From assembly GCA_020048295.1 (NCBI GenBank), contig JAIFMT010000234.1, positions 1-5,174 on the forward strand: a stretch of DNA of 5,174 bases. Reading direction: 5' to 3'. Within the stretch, counting starts at the first letter, position 1, and the number at the start of each line of letters is the position of its first letter. Below, piece by piece: positions 5,010 through 5,174 of this stretch. The DNA is from Rhodoferax sp. Lineage in GTDB: Bacteria; Pseudomonadota; Gammaproteobacteria; Burkholderiales; Burkholderiaceae. The position numbers and the translations under genes are program-made. Under the pieces are notes generated by a model, which was given only the letters and a program-made list of their open reading frames with translations, was not told the DNA's origin and searched no databases.

Positions 5010-5174
5010 TCAACCACCCCTCTTCGGACTGGGTCGCCAAACGTACAGCGCCAGCAGCACCAAAAACGAGAACACCAGCATCACCGCCGACAGCCGATGT
5101 GCGTCCAGGTATTCCATGGCCTCGACATGCTCGTAAATCTGCACCGATGCCACCCGGGTCACACCCGGCAAATT
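5010..5174 (-). CDS. modB: Molybdate ABC transporter permease ModB (3' end only)
   Basis: Inner-membrane channel subunit of the molybdate importer. Only the last 54 codons are present; the gene enters from the right edge. The fragment contains VASVQIYEHVEAMEYLDAHR, matching the cytoplasmic loop of ModB before the final helix (in E. coli roughly TLPLAIYxHVQxPGGExAA). The last membrane helix LSAVMLVFSFLVLLALYVW follows, then a short basic tail RPSPKRGG. The TGA at 5010-5012 is one base before the modC ATG. The assignment rests on this tail plus the directly adjoining modC. Other ABC permeases have similar tails, but the gene order makes ModB by far the likeliest. Confidence 0.88.
   Translation of the reverse strand, partial: NLPGVTRVASVQIYEHVEAMEYLDAHRLSAVMLVFSFLVLLALYVWRPSPKRGG

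Overview
The window reads as a chromosomal segment of a GC-rich betaproteobacterium, most likely Burkholderiales/Comamonadaceae (Rhodoferax- or Polaromonas-like). This placement is an inference from protein character (TAXI solute-binding protein, betaproteobacterial D-amino acid transaminase, PGAP1-like lipase) and from a short interspersed repeat that resembles one I recall from Comamonadaceae intergenic DNA. Every gene I can support lies on the minus strand, so the window is best read from right to left.

Right part (3917-5174): the 3' end of modB (molybdate ABC permease) and a complete modC (molybdate ABC ATPase with a C-terminal molybdate-binding domain). They are one base apart and form the end of a mod operon. 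A perfect 18-bp palindrome lies in the 71-bp gap after modC.

Middle (1611-3845): a cytosolic-looking serine esterase/lipase with a readable Ser-Asp-His triad, followed after 36 bp by dat, a PLP-dependent D-amino acid aminotransferase. The dat gene holds a short stretch of foreign-looking codons. That stretch resembles an interspersed repeat also seen between genes at about 727-787.

Left-middle (886-1563): a FitAB/VapBC-type toxin-antitoxin pair (ribbon-helix-helix antitoxin, PIN-domain RNase toxin), 47 bp downstream of dat, with a small inverted repeat just upstream of the antitoxin that could be its operator.

Left (311-885): a 575-bp stretch without an intact gene. It is a small graveyard: an apparent N-terminal scrap of a DNA methyltransferase-like gene, one copy of the interspersed repeat, the C-terminal end of what looks like a DUF4160 gene, and an overlapping, frameshifted DUF2442 gene. 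The far left (1-310) holds the 5' end of a TAXI-type TRAP transporter solute-binding protein gene with its signal peptide and a good ribosome binding site.

I see no convincing evidence of a new multi-gene system. The points most worth a second look are the repeat-like insert inside dat, the eroded DUF4160-DUF2442 pair beside a toxin-antitoxin module, and the palindrome after modC.
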